Part shown: positions 35,550-45,115 of the stretch, one piece after another
How the letters are laid out: the number at the start of each line of letters is the position of its first letter
Numbering within the stretch: the first letter of the stretch is position 1
Assembly: GCF_026651875.1 (NCBI RefSeq)
Contig: NZ_CP104067.1
Location: forward strand, 3,100,001 to 3,164,000
DNA length: 64,000 bases
Direction: 5' to 3'
Source: Alicyclobacillus fastidiosus
GTDB lineage: Bacteria; Bacillota; Bacilli; Alicyclobacillales; Alicyclobacillaceae
Program-made: the position numbers and the translations under genes
Notes under the pieces: model-generated
What the model was told of the DNA's origin: nothing
Seen by the model: the letters and a program-made list of their open reading frames with translations, nothing else
The model's database searches: none

Positions 35550-35577
35550 AAGCCACGAACCAATCGGTTCGTGGCTT
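35550..35577 (-). terminator. Intrinsic terminator
   Basis: AAGCCACGAACC and GGTTCGTGGCTT form a 12-bp stem with a 4-nt loop. On the minus strand it is followed by TTACCTTTT. It ends the fucose-locus transcript after the decayed dehydrogenase. Confidence 0.8.
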
Positions 35578-35673
35578 TGCTTGATGAAGGTAGTCCGTGC
35601 CATGTCACACCACCCACCTCCATCATATTCACTCGGTAATCCTTACCTTCATTCGTGTTCACCACTCAAAGTG

Positions 35674-36107
35674 TTACAGCTCAATCATACACTTGATGGC
35701 ATTTGCTTCGTGCGACGTGACTTCCGAAAATTTATCCAAAATCTCATCGAAGGGAATCCTGTACGTAATATAAATATCCATCAGTCCTTCCTTAACTGCG
35801 TGAAGGACCGCGTCAAATCCTCAGTCGTCACGTTTCAACTCCCCAGAAGCGTAAGCTCGCGCTTATGGAATCCCGGATCGGAGAAAGAAATGTCATTCTG
35901 CACCAATCGCACGTACACGATCCCGCCTCCATGTGCAACGTAATGGATGGAATCCTTCATCGACTTGGCATTCCCCGTTGCATCAAATACCAGGGTAGGA
36001 TATTCTCCATTCGTCAGTTCCGAAATGGTTTGCTCTGGCTGATGGAGCGCATGAATTGTCCCCTCAATCTTGCACCAGGATTTGCAGAAAGCCAGGCGAG
36101 ATTTCAA
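35674..36107 (-). pseudogene. Zinc-type alcohol dehydrogenase, C-terminal remnant with frameshift
   Basis: The first part reads TIHALHQPEQTISELTNGE, VFDATGNAKSMKDSIHYVAHGGG, SDPGFHKRELTLLGS. It stops, and the next frame continues as DAVLHAVKEGLMDIYITY, IPFDEILDKFSEVTSHEANAIK, MIEL, ending at 35674. Together these are the last half of a medium-chain dehydrogenase of the type used in sugar-acid pathways; the N-terminal catalytic half is missing. It lies directly after a FucU gene, so the fucose locus once had another dehydrogenase here. The remnant is not functional. Confidence 0.78.
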
Positions 36108-36115
36108 GGTAGCAC

Positions 36116-36547
36116 CTACTCGGTAATAACGCCCTTTTTCAGAATGATGTTCGCGTATTGCGCTCCTTCACCAGTTGCAACCACTGCACACGCTTTCCGA
36201 GCGCGTTCGTAAAACGCAAATCTATCTAAGTGTTCAAATGGTTCGGTTAGTGATGTGTGTTGTCTGAAAATCGAAACAAATTGATCCCAAATTGGTGTCT
36301 CTACCGTATCCCCTTGTACAACTTGCATCAATGCTGCAGGTTTCTCCACGTATGCATCGAGTGGGAATAGTTTCAATATTTCTTCAAGGAGGGGAACCAT
36401 ACCGTGCCCGTCTGCCCGAATTACCGTAGCACCATGACTCATAGCAGGAAAATTCCCATCAGCCAAAACAATCTCGTCACCATGGCCCATTTCCATTAAA
36501 ACTTTGATCAGCTCTGGAGAAATCAATTTAGAAATACCATATAACAC
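36116..36547 (-). CDS. fucU: FucU/RbsD-family L-fucose mutarotase
   Basis: About 143 residues. GTG 36547 is preferred (reading VLYGISKLISPELIKVL, the family start) with GGGGGGG upstream; the longer frame to 36583 is not conserved. Motifs: EMGHGDEIVLADGNFPA with the catalytic-histidine region, RADGHGMVPLLEEILKLFPLD and the closing FYERARKACAVVATGE. FucU converts alpha- and beta-L-fucose. Second of two paralogues in this operon. Ribose or another sugar is possible, though the GH29 genes favour fucose. Confidence 0.85.
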   Translation of the reverse strand: MLYGISKLISPELIKVLMEMGHGDEIVLADGNFPAMSHGATVIRADGHGMVPLLEEILKLFPLDAYVEKPAALMQVVQGDTVETPIWDQFVSIFRQHTSLTEPFEHLDRFAFYERARKACAVVATGEGAQYANIILKKGVITE

Positions 36548-36812
36548 GTGTGCACCCCCCCAAAAACTCACTGGTATTCTCAAGAAAGACGCAGTTTATT
36601 GCTCTTTCGCAACGAATAACGCGTGCCCATTGGTAATTGTCACCACGGTCGTGTTTCCTTTCCTGACCACCGTAGTCTCAGGTTTGATAGGGCTTCGATT
36701 ACGAGATTCTGCTTCATATTTGTAGTAAATCCTTTATAGCGTAACTTAACTTCTCTACGATGTTCCAGTACTGTATTTTAATCGCAAAATAATACTTTAA
36801 ATTAACGAACTC
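36548..36812. other. Intergenic region between FucU paralogue and 2-hydroxyacid dehydrogenase
   Basis: 265 bp with no supported gene or strong hairpin. It is unusually wide for a space inside this locus and may hold a secondary promoter. Confidence 0.35.
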
Positions 36813-37805
36813 TCACGCCATCGTATCCCATTTTTCTGGATTCAACGCGTACTTAGGCTGCTCACCTTCCAAGTAGCCGATTACATCCTTGAGCACTTCA
36901 TACATTAAGTCCTGATGACCTTCTACCGTATCACCGGCCACGTGCGGAGTTAAGAGTACGTTGTTCATTGATACAAATGGGTGACAATCCAGCAAGGGCT
37001 CTGTCTCGTACACATCAAGAGCTGCGTAAAACCTCCCTGTCTGCAATTCCTTTATCAACAGATGTTCATCAAGAATGGTTGTGCGAGAAGAATTTATGAA
37101 AATGGCGCCTTCAGGAATACTCTTCAGTAAATCTCCCGTGATTAAATATTTAGTTTCCGGAATAGATGGAGCATGAAGAGAAATCACATCGCATGCAAAT
37201 ATCTCTTCAAGTGTTCCCTTGCTAACTCCAAGTTCACGTGCCTCCTCGTCGTGCAGGTAAGGATCATACACAATCACTTCGCAGTGAAACGGTTTCAGAA
37301 ACTGTAAAAAGGCGCGGGCAGTTGAGCTGGCGGATACTAACCCAATACGTTTGTGTGCGAGTTCATTGCGGCGTACACCTTTTTCCTTCCATCGATAGGT
37401 ACGTACATTTTGATCCAAATCCTTAAATCGGTTCATCAGATTCAGCAGGGCCGCCAAACAATACTCCCCAACCGATTGGGCGATTCGAGGAGCTGCCGAG
37501 AACACGACAATTCCGTGCTCAAAAGCCGATCGGGGGACAAGTTGCTTGACAGACCCAGCCGCATGGGCAATCGCTTTTAACCGTTTGGCCCGTAATAGGA
37601 CCTCTTCATGTATCACTGGAGATCCCCAACTGGTCAAAATAATGTCCACATCCTCAACAAGGTTGATAACTTCCTGTGAGGTTAAATCATGATCTAAATA
37701 ATTCCAAACTGGTTGGCAATAAGTATCAATCAATTCGTGGCACATGGGTGAACAAACGTCGTTAAGTCTAGTCTTCGTTGGTAGAATAAGAGTTTTATAT
37801 TTCAT
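36813..37805 (-). CDS. D-isomer-specific 2-hydroxyacid dehydrogenase family protein
   Basis: 330 residues. The catalytic residues are present: Arg in INSSRTTILDE, Glu in DVYETEPL and His in LLTPHVAGDT. The substrate-binding loop HAAGSVKQLVP is also conserved. Odd point: the NAD-binding glycine motif GxGxxG, usually following the first Rossmann strand, reads IGLVSASSTARAFLQFL, so the glycines are replaced. Its stop-start overlaps the FucU gene upstream (ATGA). The cluster suggests it reduces or oxidises a keto-acid of the fucose pathway; cofactor use is uncertain. Confidence 0.85.
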   Translation of the reverse strand: MKYKTLILPTKTRLNDVCSPMCHELIDTYCQPVWNYLDHDLTSQEVINLVEDVDIILTSWGSPVIHEEVLLRAKRLKAIAHAAGSVKQLVPRSAFEHGIVVFSAAPRIAQSVGEYCLAALLNLMNRFKDLDQNVRTYRWKEKGVRRNELAHKRIGLVSASSTARAFLQFLKPFHCEVIVYDPYLHDEEARELGVSKGTLEEIFACDVISLHAPSIPETKYLITGDLLKSIPEGAIFINSSRTTILDEHLLIKELQTGRFYAALDVYETEPLLDCHPFVSMNNVLLTPHVAGDTVEGHQDLMYEVLKDVIGYLEGEQPKYALNPEKWDTMA

Positions 37806-38227
37806 TCCCTAACTACCCCCTTCTTCAACAAAATATTTGCTTTGGGCGCCTGATCGCCCGTGGCGATAATCGCATACGCGCTCTTTGCTCGTTCATAAAA
37901 CGAAAACCTATCGATATACTCAAAACCTCTAAATTCACCGTGTAATTGAATCGTTCTCTTGTATTCTTTCCAAACATCTGGAATCGGTTCATTCCCAGAA
38001 ACAGCCATTAAAACGACTGGCATATCCACCGATCTATCCAGCGGGAAGTAATGTAAAATTGCCGCCAAGAGATCCGATACACGATGACCATCACATCTCA
38101 CAAGCCGCTGCGCACACGAGGCAGCTGGAAAGTTTGCATCAGCCAATACAACTTCGTCGCCATGCCCCATCTCCATCAAAACTTTCATCATATCAGGGGA
38201 AATGATGCTCGGAATGCCTTTTAGCAC
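37802..38227 (-). CDS. fucU: FucU/RbsD-family L-fucose mutarotase (second copy)
   Basis: About 141 residues; GTG 38227 (reading LKGIPSIISPDMMKVL) follows AGGTGAG. Motifs EMGHGDEVVLADANFPA, RCDGHRVSDLLAAILHYFPLD and FYERAKSAYAIIATGD align with the paralogue at 36116, with which it shares the closing ANI-LKKGV. Translationally coupled to the 2-hydroxyacid dehydrogenase (ATGA overlap). Two copies may serve two sugars or two anomer pairs. Confidence 0.85.
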   Translation of the reverse strand: MLKGIPSIISPDMMKVLMEMGHGDEVVLADANFPAASCAQRLVRCDGHRVSDLLAAILHYFPLDRSVDMPVVLMAVSGNEPIPDVWKEYKRTIQLHGEFRGFEYIDRFSFYERAKSAYAIIATGDQAPKANILLKKGVVRE

Positions 38228-38251
38228 AGTCACTCACCTGCTCACCGAGTT

Positions 38252-39301
38252 TTATTCGATCCGACTGTTTAATCGATTTTCATAGTAATCCGGGTTATCT
38301 CCCAATTTTTCCAACACAGGGAGTGTAATGTCGTTCAATTTCGACAATGTGGATAAGTCCAACGGACAGTCTAAAGCTTGTAGATTATTCTCCAACTGCT
38401 TTGTGTTTCGACAACCGACAATGGCCGTCGTGACCGCTGGATTTGAAATAACCCACGACAAAGCTAAAACAGACATATCGACGTGCATTTCTTCGGCAAT
38501 GTGTCGTATTTCCGAAATTGCTTGGAAGACTTCCTGTTCCGCGCCATTCTCGCCATGTCGTGTACCACTTCCGCGCGTGTGATGAAAGTGGCGAGATCGT
38601 GCTTGCATCGGCTTCATGGCTTCTGGGCGGTGATACTTACCAGTTAAGAGTCCCTGCTGAAGCGGCATATAAGCGATCACGCCAACACCTCTTTCGATAC
38701 ATAAAGGAAGGATGCTCGACTCAATCGCCCGGGATAGTAAATTATAGGCAAGCTGATTAGCTACAATCTTCGTTCCGGTGCCCAATACCTGTTTCATTTG
38801 CTTTACGCCATGATTGCTAATAGCGATTTCTCGTATTTTCCCTTCCGCTTGTAAAGATCTTAATGTGTGAAATGCCTCATCTATGGATGGCGGAGAAACA
38901 AACAATCGAGCGTCATCACTGAAATGCTCAATAGAATGAGGGGAAATGGGCCAATGAAGGACATACACATCGATATAATCCGTATTCAAACGCGCAAGAC
39001 TTTCCTCACAATGCTTTCTTAGTGTCGCAGGTTCGGTATTTGCTGGAGTGATTTTCGTTCCCACAATGGCTTCATTTCGTCTTCCTTGGAGCGCTTTGCC
39101 CAGTGATATTTCGCTGGCACCTTCATTATAGACTTCCGCAGTGTCAAAATAGTTAATTCCGCACTCTAAGGCTTCGTGGACAACTCGGTCGACATCTTTT
39201 TGATTTTGCTCTCCCCAGTAACTTCCTCCCCCAAACGCCCAACACCCCAATCCAATGGTTCCAAGTTGCAAATTTGATACGCCAAGCTTCCTGTATTCCA
39301 T
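38252..39301 (-). CDS. Aldo/keto reductase
   Basis: 349 residues with the NAD(P)-dependent TIM-barrel AKR fold. Catalytic tetrad: Asp and Tyr in YFDTAEVYNEG, Lys in VGTKIT and His in YVLHWPISPH. Family start MEYRKLGVSNLQLGTIGLG. ATG 39301 follows GAGGGGG. In the fucose locus it could be an L-fucose (D-threo-aldose) 1-dehydrogenase, as some AKR enzymes are, or an aldose reductase. The direction cannot be told. Confidence 0.9.
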   Translation of the reverse strand: MEYRKLGVSNLQLGTIGLGCWAFGGGSYWGEQNQKDVDRVVHEALECGINYFDTAEVYNEGASEISLGKALQGRRNEAIVGTKITPANTEPATLRKHCEESLARLNTDYIDVYVLHWPISPHSIEHFSDDARLFVSPPSIDEAFHTLRSLQAEGKIREIAISNHGVKQMKQVLGTGTKIVANQLAYNLLSRAIESSILPLCIERGVGVIAYMPLQQGLLTGKYHRPEAMKPMQARSRHFHHTRGSGTRHGENGAEQEVFQAISEIRHIAEEMHVDMSVLALSWVISNPAVTTAIVGCRNTKQLENNLQALDCPLDLSTLSKLNDITLPVLEKLGDNPDYYENRLNSRIE

Positions 39302-39380
39302 ATGGAACTACCCCCTCGAGACAAAACATTCAGTTTTTAACGCGTATATAAAAGGGGTTCACACCATCCGTCACATAGCC

Positions 39381-40349
39381 TCACTCACTTAAGATCGCTC
39401 GCGCTAGAATCTTCTCCGCGATTTCCATTGTCTTAATAGCATCAGTAAAGTTCGAAGGAGGTTGCTTGTTAGATTTTACGGCATCTACAAATTCGCGATT
39501 TTTTGCCTGAAATCCAGCGAAAATGTACAATTCGTCGCTACCAGTAAATTCGCGTGCATCATAGTGAGTACCGGACGTGTCTCCGTCCATGTATACCGTA
39601 GCTTTTCCCTCATGCTCAGCCTCAACACAGATGTTCGGCGCATGCATCTCCACTGAGAATATCCTGCGTCCACTAGACCAACTATTGATGAGATATCCAC
39701 TCGCCCCATTGTCAAAGTGCAATGTGGCCGAAATAAAGTTGATGTCAGGAACGCCTACCCGCTTAGTAACACTGTCGATTTTGACCACTTCTCCACCGCA
39801 TATCCACCGCAATGTGTCAATCGAATGCACCGTGTCGTCCATCATGTGATCTCTTGCGTTTACAAAGGGTTCCATGTTTGATTTGTAAAATCTACAGACG
39901 GCATGATTAATCGGGCCTCTCTGTAAACACTGTTTGTGCAAGGCAGACACCATAGGAGAGCTGCGACGTTGAAAACTAACTTGCGTGATGCAACTGTTTT
40001 TCGTTGCCAAGTACTCCAACGTTCTTGCCTGATGCATGGTGAGACCCATTGGTTTTTCGATACAAAGATTCATCCCTTGTTCCAGGCACCATGTCCATAC
40101 ATCAAACATGATGTGCGGCTGCCCAATTGCATAGACGGCATCTGGTTTCGTTTCCGAGATCAACTGTTTATAGTCCTGATACCTATTATTTATCCGGTAC
40201 CTATCCGCCGTCTTCGTCAAGCGTTCCAAATTCACATCGCATATCCCCGCGAATTCCACATCGTCAAATGATGCTAATGAGGGGTAATGTACTGTATTTG
40301 CCATCTGTCCCGCACCAATCATAGCAATACGTAGCTTCCGATCCGACAC
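39381..40349 (-). CDS. Gfo/Idh/MocA-family oxidoreductase
   Basis: 322 residues from GTG 40349, preceded by GAGGAGGG. Rossmann IAMIGAGQMANTVHYPSLASF; EKP motif in NLCIEKPMGLTMHQA; substrate histidine in MDDTVHSIDTLRWICGGE. Binds NAD(P) and oxidises a sugar ring hydroxyl. Between the TIM-barrel isomerase and the aldo/keto reductase genes. Confidence 0.92.
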   Translation of the reverse strand: MSDRKLRIAMIGAGQMANTVHYPSLASFDDVEFAGICDVNLERLTKTADRYRINNRYQDYKQLISETKPDAVYAIGQPHIMFDVWTWCLEQGMNLCIEKPMGLTMHQARTLEYLATKNSCITQVSFQRRSSPMVSALHKQCLQRGPINHAVCRFYKSNMEPFVNARDHMMDDTVHSIDTLRWICGGEVVKIDSVTKRVGVPDINFISATLHFDNGASGYLINSWSSGRRIFSVEMHAPNICVEAEHEGKATVYMDGDTSGTHYDAREFTGSDELYIFAGFQAKNREFVDAVKSNKQPPSNFTDAIKTMEIAEKILARAILSE

Positions 40350-40366
40350 AAAAAAACCCTCCTCGT

Positions 40367-41161
40367 TTATTGAAATAGTGACTTGGCGTATTGAATATCT
40401 TCTCGAATTAAGCGCTCAGTCGCCTGTTCGTCGGTATACTCGGCCGTGAGGCACACGACTCCCCGATAGTTCCGTCGTATTAGATAGGAAGCGATCCTCG
40501 GCCATGAAGCGAGGCCATGTTTTCCAGTCGTGAAGTATCGCTGCCAGTCTGCAACTTCTGCCTCTGGGCCATTTGCCCGCATATAAAACGCATTCTTCAA
40601 ATTCACCATACACAAGTGGTTCCATACGATGTCTAGTCCGTATTCCGGTTGTTGTCCAGCTAGTGCATCATGTGCAGCATCCCAAATCGCCCCAATATAT
40701 TCGGAGTTAAATTGGCTAACAAGATGGCGTAGTCCTGAAGCGTCGCTTACACAATTACCATAGTGCTGTTGAATGCCAATTTTCACACCGTACCTTTCAC
40801 ACAGCGGCACTAATCGTTCCAGCCTTTTCATTTCTCTTTGCTCCGACGCAATATACCCATCATCGCCAATATTTATCATAATCCTAATCATCGGTACACC
40901 AGCCAGGGCACATCCCGCAAACACCTGTTCATCAGGGGAACTAGCCACGCTGAATACGCGAATTCCGTAATCAGCAAGATGAGAGACCAACTCAGGGAGT
41001 CCGTTTTCCGCGTTATCAGGGTTTACTTGGTAACCGTCGCGCAGGGGGAACTCAATTCCATCGAAACCTAAACCCTTAACAAATTCAGCTAATTGTGGAA
41101 CAGGGATTTTTTTCCAAGGTTTAGTAAAAACAGAAAACTGAACATTGTCCACAGGAGACAT
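40367..41161 (-). CDS. Sugar phosphate isomerase/epimerase family TIM-barrel protein
   Basis: 264 residues from ATG 41161 (SPVDNVQFSVFTKPWKK), with GAGGGGTG upstream. Conserved features: VKGLGFDGIEFPLRDGYQV, KIGIQQHYGNCV (metal-binding region), AIWDAAHDALAG and VCLTAEYTDEQ. It starts the metabolic part of the fucose operon downstream of the binding-protein gene. Substrate is probably a keto sugar made by the oxidoreductase. Confidence 0.85.
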   Translation of the reverse strand: MSPVDNVQFSVFTKPWKKIPVPQLAEFVKGLGFDGIEFPLRDGYQVNPDNAENGLPELVSHLADYGIRVFSVASSPDEQVFAGCALAGVPMIRIMINIGDDGYIASEQREMKRLERLVPLCERYGVKIGIQQHYGNCVSDASGLRHLVSQFNSEYIGAIWDAAHDALAGQQPEYGLDIVWNHLCMVNLKNAFYMRANGPEAEVADWQRYFTTGKHGLASWPRIASYLIRRNYRGVVCLTAEYTDEQATERLIREDIQYAKSLFQ

Positions 41162-41426
41162 CGAACACACCCCTCACATATTCATTTCCAACTCTACAAA
41201 GTATCCAGAGAATCCATTACTAAATCGTTACCGATCAATTCGATGCAGACCACAGTGTCAATGAGATCCGGTTGGATGTTCATAGTCCGTTCTCCAATGT
41301 CTTACTAAACAGATTCCCGGAGAAGTGCAAACCCTCTCTACAAGTTACATCTTGAGTATTTGAACTTCTCCTCGATTAACAGAATAGTAAGTTTTTTAAT
41401 TTGAGTAACAATGACGTTTTCTAATT

Positions 41427-43118
41427 CTACTTGTCATTCAGCAAGAATTTCACGTCTGACGGATCTTGTTGGAACGAACTAGTATTAAACGGTTGCCCCA
41501 TTCCCTTTTCTGACATTGAGATATAGTTAGTCAAATCAAGATTCTCCAAACCTTGTACGTATGCATTCCAGTCGCTTGAAATCGATTTGCTCCCAGTAAC
41601 AAATGCATCTGTCCATTGATTTACATAATTATTTATATTTGTTTGGTCAGTTGTGTAAGTCTGTATGTCACTAGGTTGAATCCAGACTGCACTTGGAAAT
41701 ACATATTCAGGCTGAAGTCCTGCATAATTTTGCTGTGTGACAAGCTGAAGCATCGACTGGCTGCCACCTGATGAAAACGGAGGTATTGCGACGCCACCAT
41801 TGCGCCAAGTTTCGGACTGATCGATAGGCCCCATCTGATTCCATCCCTCGTTCTGGCGGGCATTACCGGAATAAAATGCGTTCCAATTGGTATTGAACAA
41901 TCCTTGTTTACCGTTCAATCCAAGCTGGCCCGGCTTCGCGGTTGTCCAGTCCGTACCTTCTGGACCAAAGTCGAGCATCTGCGTACCAGTACCATTGGGA
42001 TTCCAAATAAAATTGATTAACTTCATAATTTTGATTGCTTCTTCTTGGCTCGCCTTATTGGTAATTGCAAATGTACCGCCAGCTGGCGAAGGGTAAAAAG
42101 CGGCATTACGTGCTCCACTCGGACCCGTGAGCGGCGGTACAGTCAACCAATATTGATAATTAGAACCTTTAGCACCATAGTTGTCGATAAAACCTGTTGA
42201 GGAGCCATTAGGCACAACCCCAACCTTGCCTTGGCTGACCTCGGTTTCAAGTGAAGTATTCGTCTGAGTGAAGGCACTTGGATCGATAAGTCCCTTGCTA
42301 TACAAGCTATGAATATACTCTAGTCCCTGTTCATACTGCGGTTGAATGGGCACGAACACAGGTTTACCGTTTTTGATTTCAAACCATGACCCACCCTCAG
42401 CAGAGCCACCATCGTCATAGATGAACGCATTCATTAAAAACGTCACGGGATTCGAATGCCAACTTGTGGTTACTGTCGCGCCAGTGAGCGGTATTAGACC
42501 ATGTTGCTTGAAGGCCTCAAGCACTTGTGTAAACTGAGCGGTATTCGTTGGCATTTTTAAGCCATATTGCTTTAAGAGTTTTGTATTGATCCAATACTTG
42601 GCTGACCAAAAACAGTGGAAGCAATAGTTGTAATTTGGTATTGTGTAAATATTTCCATCAGGGGCAACCATATCCTGTTTCAAACCAGGAACCGTTTGCA
42701 TCGCCTTCTCCAAATTCGGGGCGTACTGTTTAATCAGGCTATTTAGTGGGATAAAAGCTCCTTCTTTTCCGTACTGGTAGGCCTGTGAATTTGTGAAGTT
42801 ACCATTCCAGAAGATATCTGGATAATTTCCACTTGCCAACAACAGAGATTGTTTCGTCAACTGATCACTACTCGGAACGGTATCCCATGTAATATTTATG
42901 CCAAACTTCTTTTCCACATACTTGGTGAACGCATTCGTGTTTAAGTTGATGATGTCTGGACCGGGTGCGGCAAACATAGAGACCTGTGTAACGGAAGAAC
43001 TACCCGTTTGCGATCCCCCTGAGTTTCCGCTAGTGCCGCATCCAGTGACCGTCGTCGTCAATGCGGCAACTACACCAGTAGACCACATGACTTTCTTTGA
43101 AAACCTTTTCTTTCTCAA
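41427..43118 (-). CDS. Lpl-type ABC transporter solute-binding lipoprotein
   Basis: 563 residues, the length of LplA-type binding proteins (larger than MalE types). Signal peptide MRKKRFSKKVMWSTGVVAAL, lipobox TVTGC. Domains: PDIINLNTNAFTKYVEKKFGINITWD, SGNYPDIFWNG, IYTIPNYNY and a long C-terminal lobe. It follows two LplB/LplC-type permease genes. Associates with oligosaccharide uptake in Paenibacillus-like bacteria. Probably binds fucosyl oligosaccharides. Confidence 0.9.
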   Translation of the reverse strand: MRKKRFSKKVMWSTGVVAALTTTVTGCGTSGNSGGSQTGSSSVTQVSMFAAPGPDIINLNTNAFTKYVEKKFGINITWDTVPSSDQLTKQSLLLASGNYPDIFWNGNFTNSQAYQYGKEGAFIPLNSLIKQYAPNLEKAMQTVPGLKQDMVAPDGNIYTIPNYNYCFHCFWSAKYWINTKLLKQYGLKMPTNTAQFTQVLEAFKQHGLIPLTGATVTTSWHSNPVTFLMNAFIYDDGGSAEGGSWFEIKNGKPVFVPIQPQYEQGLEYIHSLYSKGLIDPSAFTQTNTSLETEVSQGKVGVVPNGSSTGFIDNYGAKGSNYQYWLTVPPLTGPSGARNAAFYPSPAGGTFAITNKASQEEAIKIMKLINFIWNPNGTGTQMLDFGPEGTDWTTAKPGQLGLNGKQGLFNTNWNAFYSGNARQNEGWNQMGPIDQSETWRNGGVAIPPFSSGGSQSMLQLVTQQNYAGLQPEYVFPSAVWIQPSDIQTYTTDQTNINNYVNQWTDAFVTGSKSISSDWNAYVQGLENLDLTNYISMSEKGMGQPFNTSSFQQDPSDVKFLLNDK

Positions 43119-43160
43119 AGTTACCCCTCCTCTTCCTATGCCCCCAAATTGTCTTCCAGG

Positions 43161-44069
43161 CTATTCCTTCACAGAACCTATCATCACCCCCTTGACAAAG
43201 TACTTTTGAGCAAGTGGGTACAGGAATAAAACTGGAACACTTGCAACGATAATTAATGAATACTTAAGCAAAGTTTGCATATTTTGGAACATTATTAACT
43301 GTTCTGGACTGAGATTCATCCCTCCGGATCCGCCTGAAGCGGTGTTCAGTATTAATATTTGTCGAAGCACTAGCTGAAGTGGAAATAGGTTTTGATTATT
43401 TAAAAATATCAAGGCATTAAAATAGGTATTCCACTGCCACACTGCGGCCCATAGCACTAATACGGCAATAATTGGCTTCGAGAGTGGTAACACAATTCTG
43501 ATTAGAAAATTCACATCACTACATCCATCAATTTGTGCTGAATCGTAGAGATCATTTGGAATAGTGGACTGAAAAAAGGTCTTCGCAATAATCACAGCAA
43601 AAATGTTCAGAGCAGTCGGTAGGATTATTGACCACCGCGTGTTTAAAAGCCCCAGGTCTTTAACAACCAAATAAAAAGGTATCAAACCGCCGTAGAACAT
43701 CATGGCGAAAAGTAATAGCCAAATGAATAGCTTTCGTCCGTAAAAATCCTTACGCGATAATGGGTAGGCCATCATGATGGTAAGCAGTACACTAATCACC
43801 GTGAAACCGACTGTATAAATCAGTGAATTCAGATACCCGGTCCATACTGCCGAATACTGAAAAACCGCTTTATATCCAAGCAAGGTTGGATGTACGGGCC
43901 ACAACCACACTTTGTTACCTATAACAGCTGATGCCGAACTAAAGGAGCACGAAAGAACATAAATGAGTGGATACGCAACAATTACTAAGACAATTGAGAG
44001 AAACACGTATACACCTATCATGAACAATCTATCAGTTCTGGACTCCCGAATCGTGTTCAACACTCTCAT
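43161..44069 (-). CDS. ABC transporter permease, LplC/CUT1 type
   Basis: 302 residues from ATG 44069 behind AAGGAGAG; the longer frame to 44201 lacks a site. Six membrane segments and EAA loop YDSAQIDGCSDVNFLIRIVLPLSKP. End segment VKGVMIGSVKE is typical of this family. Coupled to the LplB-type gene. Confidence 0.92.
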   Translation of the reverse strand: MRVLNTIRESRTDRLFMIGVYVFLSIVLVIVAYPLIYVLSCSFSSASAVIGNKVWLWPVHPTLLGYKAVFQYSAVWTGYLNSLIYTVGFTVISVLLTIMMAYPLSRKDFYGRKLFIWLLLFAMMFYGGLIPFYLVVKDLGLLNTRWSIILPTALNIFAVIIAKTFFQSTIPNDLYDSAQIDGCSDVNFLIRIVLPLSKPIIAVLVLWAAVWQWNTYFNALIFLNNQNLFPLQLVLRQILILNTASGGSGGMNLSPEQLIMFQNMQTLLKYSLIIVASVPVLFLYPLAQKYFVKGVMIGSVKE

Positions 44070-44085
44070 ATTTTTCTCTCCTTGC

Positions 44086-45039
44086 TTAAAAAAGACTTGT
44101 ATCGGACACTCTTCTTGCGATAAGGTTAACCGCGAATATGAGGATGAGCCCAACGATTGCATCAAACAGCCCCACCGCGCCAGCAAAGCTGAAGTTTGCA
44201 TTCAACAAGCCCATTTTGTAAACATACGTTGAAATGATTTCGGATGTACTTAAGTTTAGGTTGTTCTGGAGCAAGTAAACTTTTTCAAATCCAACCCTAA
44301 GTACGTTACCGACGGCCAGAATAACCAAGATAATCATCGTTGGCTTGATAGACTGAACGTCAATGTGAAGCATCTTCTGAAATCGAGAAGCGCCATCAAT
44401 TCGAGCAGCTTCATATAACTCAGGGTTGACATTGGATAAAGCAGCCAAATAGATAACAGCTCCATATCCGGTTTCCTGCCAAATTCCTGACCAAACGTAC
44501 ACTGACGGAAACGCAGTCGGGTTGCCGAGAACGTTGGGTGGATTAGCTCCGAACAAATGGGCCAATTGCCCTAACAGTCCAGTGGATGGCGAAAGAATAA
44601 TTTGCATGATCCCGACTAACACAACAGTTGAAATGAAGTAGGGTGCATAGGTGAACATCTGCACAATCCGTTTAAACCGCTCGTTTCGGACTTCATTTAA
44701 CGCTAGAGCTAAAATCACAGCCGCAGGCGTCGAAATAACTAGTGTGTAAATGCCGAGCGTTAATGTGTTTCTAATAAGTGGCCAAAAATAAGGTGATTTA
44801 AAGAAATCGGAAAACTCAGAAAACCCAGTCCAAGGACTATGCCACATACCTTGTATAGGGTTATAGTCTCTAAATGCAATTTGTGCTCCAAGCATCGGAA
44901 CGTAGTTAAAGGTGATTAGGAACGCCAATGGAACGGCAATGACTAAATATAGTTGCCAATGTCGATGAATTCTCTTCCACGTTAGTTGTAAGCCATCGGC
45001 TTTTACAACCCTCGTTTGCCTGGCGACTTCTACGGCCAT
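44086..45039 (-). CDS. ABC transporter permease, LplB/CUT1 type
   Basis: 317 residues from ATG 45039 behind GGAGGT. Features: HWQLYLVIAVPLAFLITFNYVPMLGAQIAF, typical of LplB, and EAA loop YEAARIDGASRFQKMLHIDVQSIKP. First gene of the transporter operon; its promoter region carries the cre-like TGTAAGCATTTACA (45102-45115). Confidence 0.92.
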   Translation of the reverse strand: MAVEVARQTRVVKADGLQLTWKRIHRHWQLYLVIAVPLAFLITFNYVPMLGAQIAFRDYNPIQGMWHSPWTGFSEFSDFFKSPYFWPLIRNTLTLGIYTLVISTPAAVILALALNEVRNERFKRIVQMFTYAPYFISTVVLVGIMQIILSPSTGLLGQLAHLFGANPPNVLGNPTAFPSVYVWSGIWQETGYGAVIYLAALSNVNPELYEAARIDGASRFQKMLHIDVQSIKPTMIILVILAVGNVLRVGFEKVYLLQNNLNLSTSEIISTYVYKMGLLNANFSFAGAVGLFDAIVGLILIFAVNLIARRVSDTSLF

Positions 45040-45101
45040 CCTGCCTACCTCCAATTTTCACCTAGTGTGTATTCGTGCGACAAAGTCTCAGCACAATCAA
45101 A

Positions 45102-45115
45102 TGTAAGCATTTACA
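45102..45115. promoter_or_regulatory. Catabolite-responsive-element-like palindrome
   Basis: TGTAAGCATTTACA is a 14-bp near-palindrome resembling the CcpA consensus TGWAARCGYTWNCW (one central mismatch, CA for CG). It is about 60 bp upstream of the LplB-type gene. If used, glucose would repress this locus. Not tested. Confidence 0.45.
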
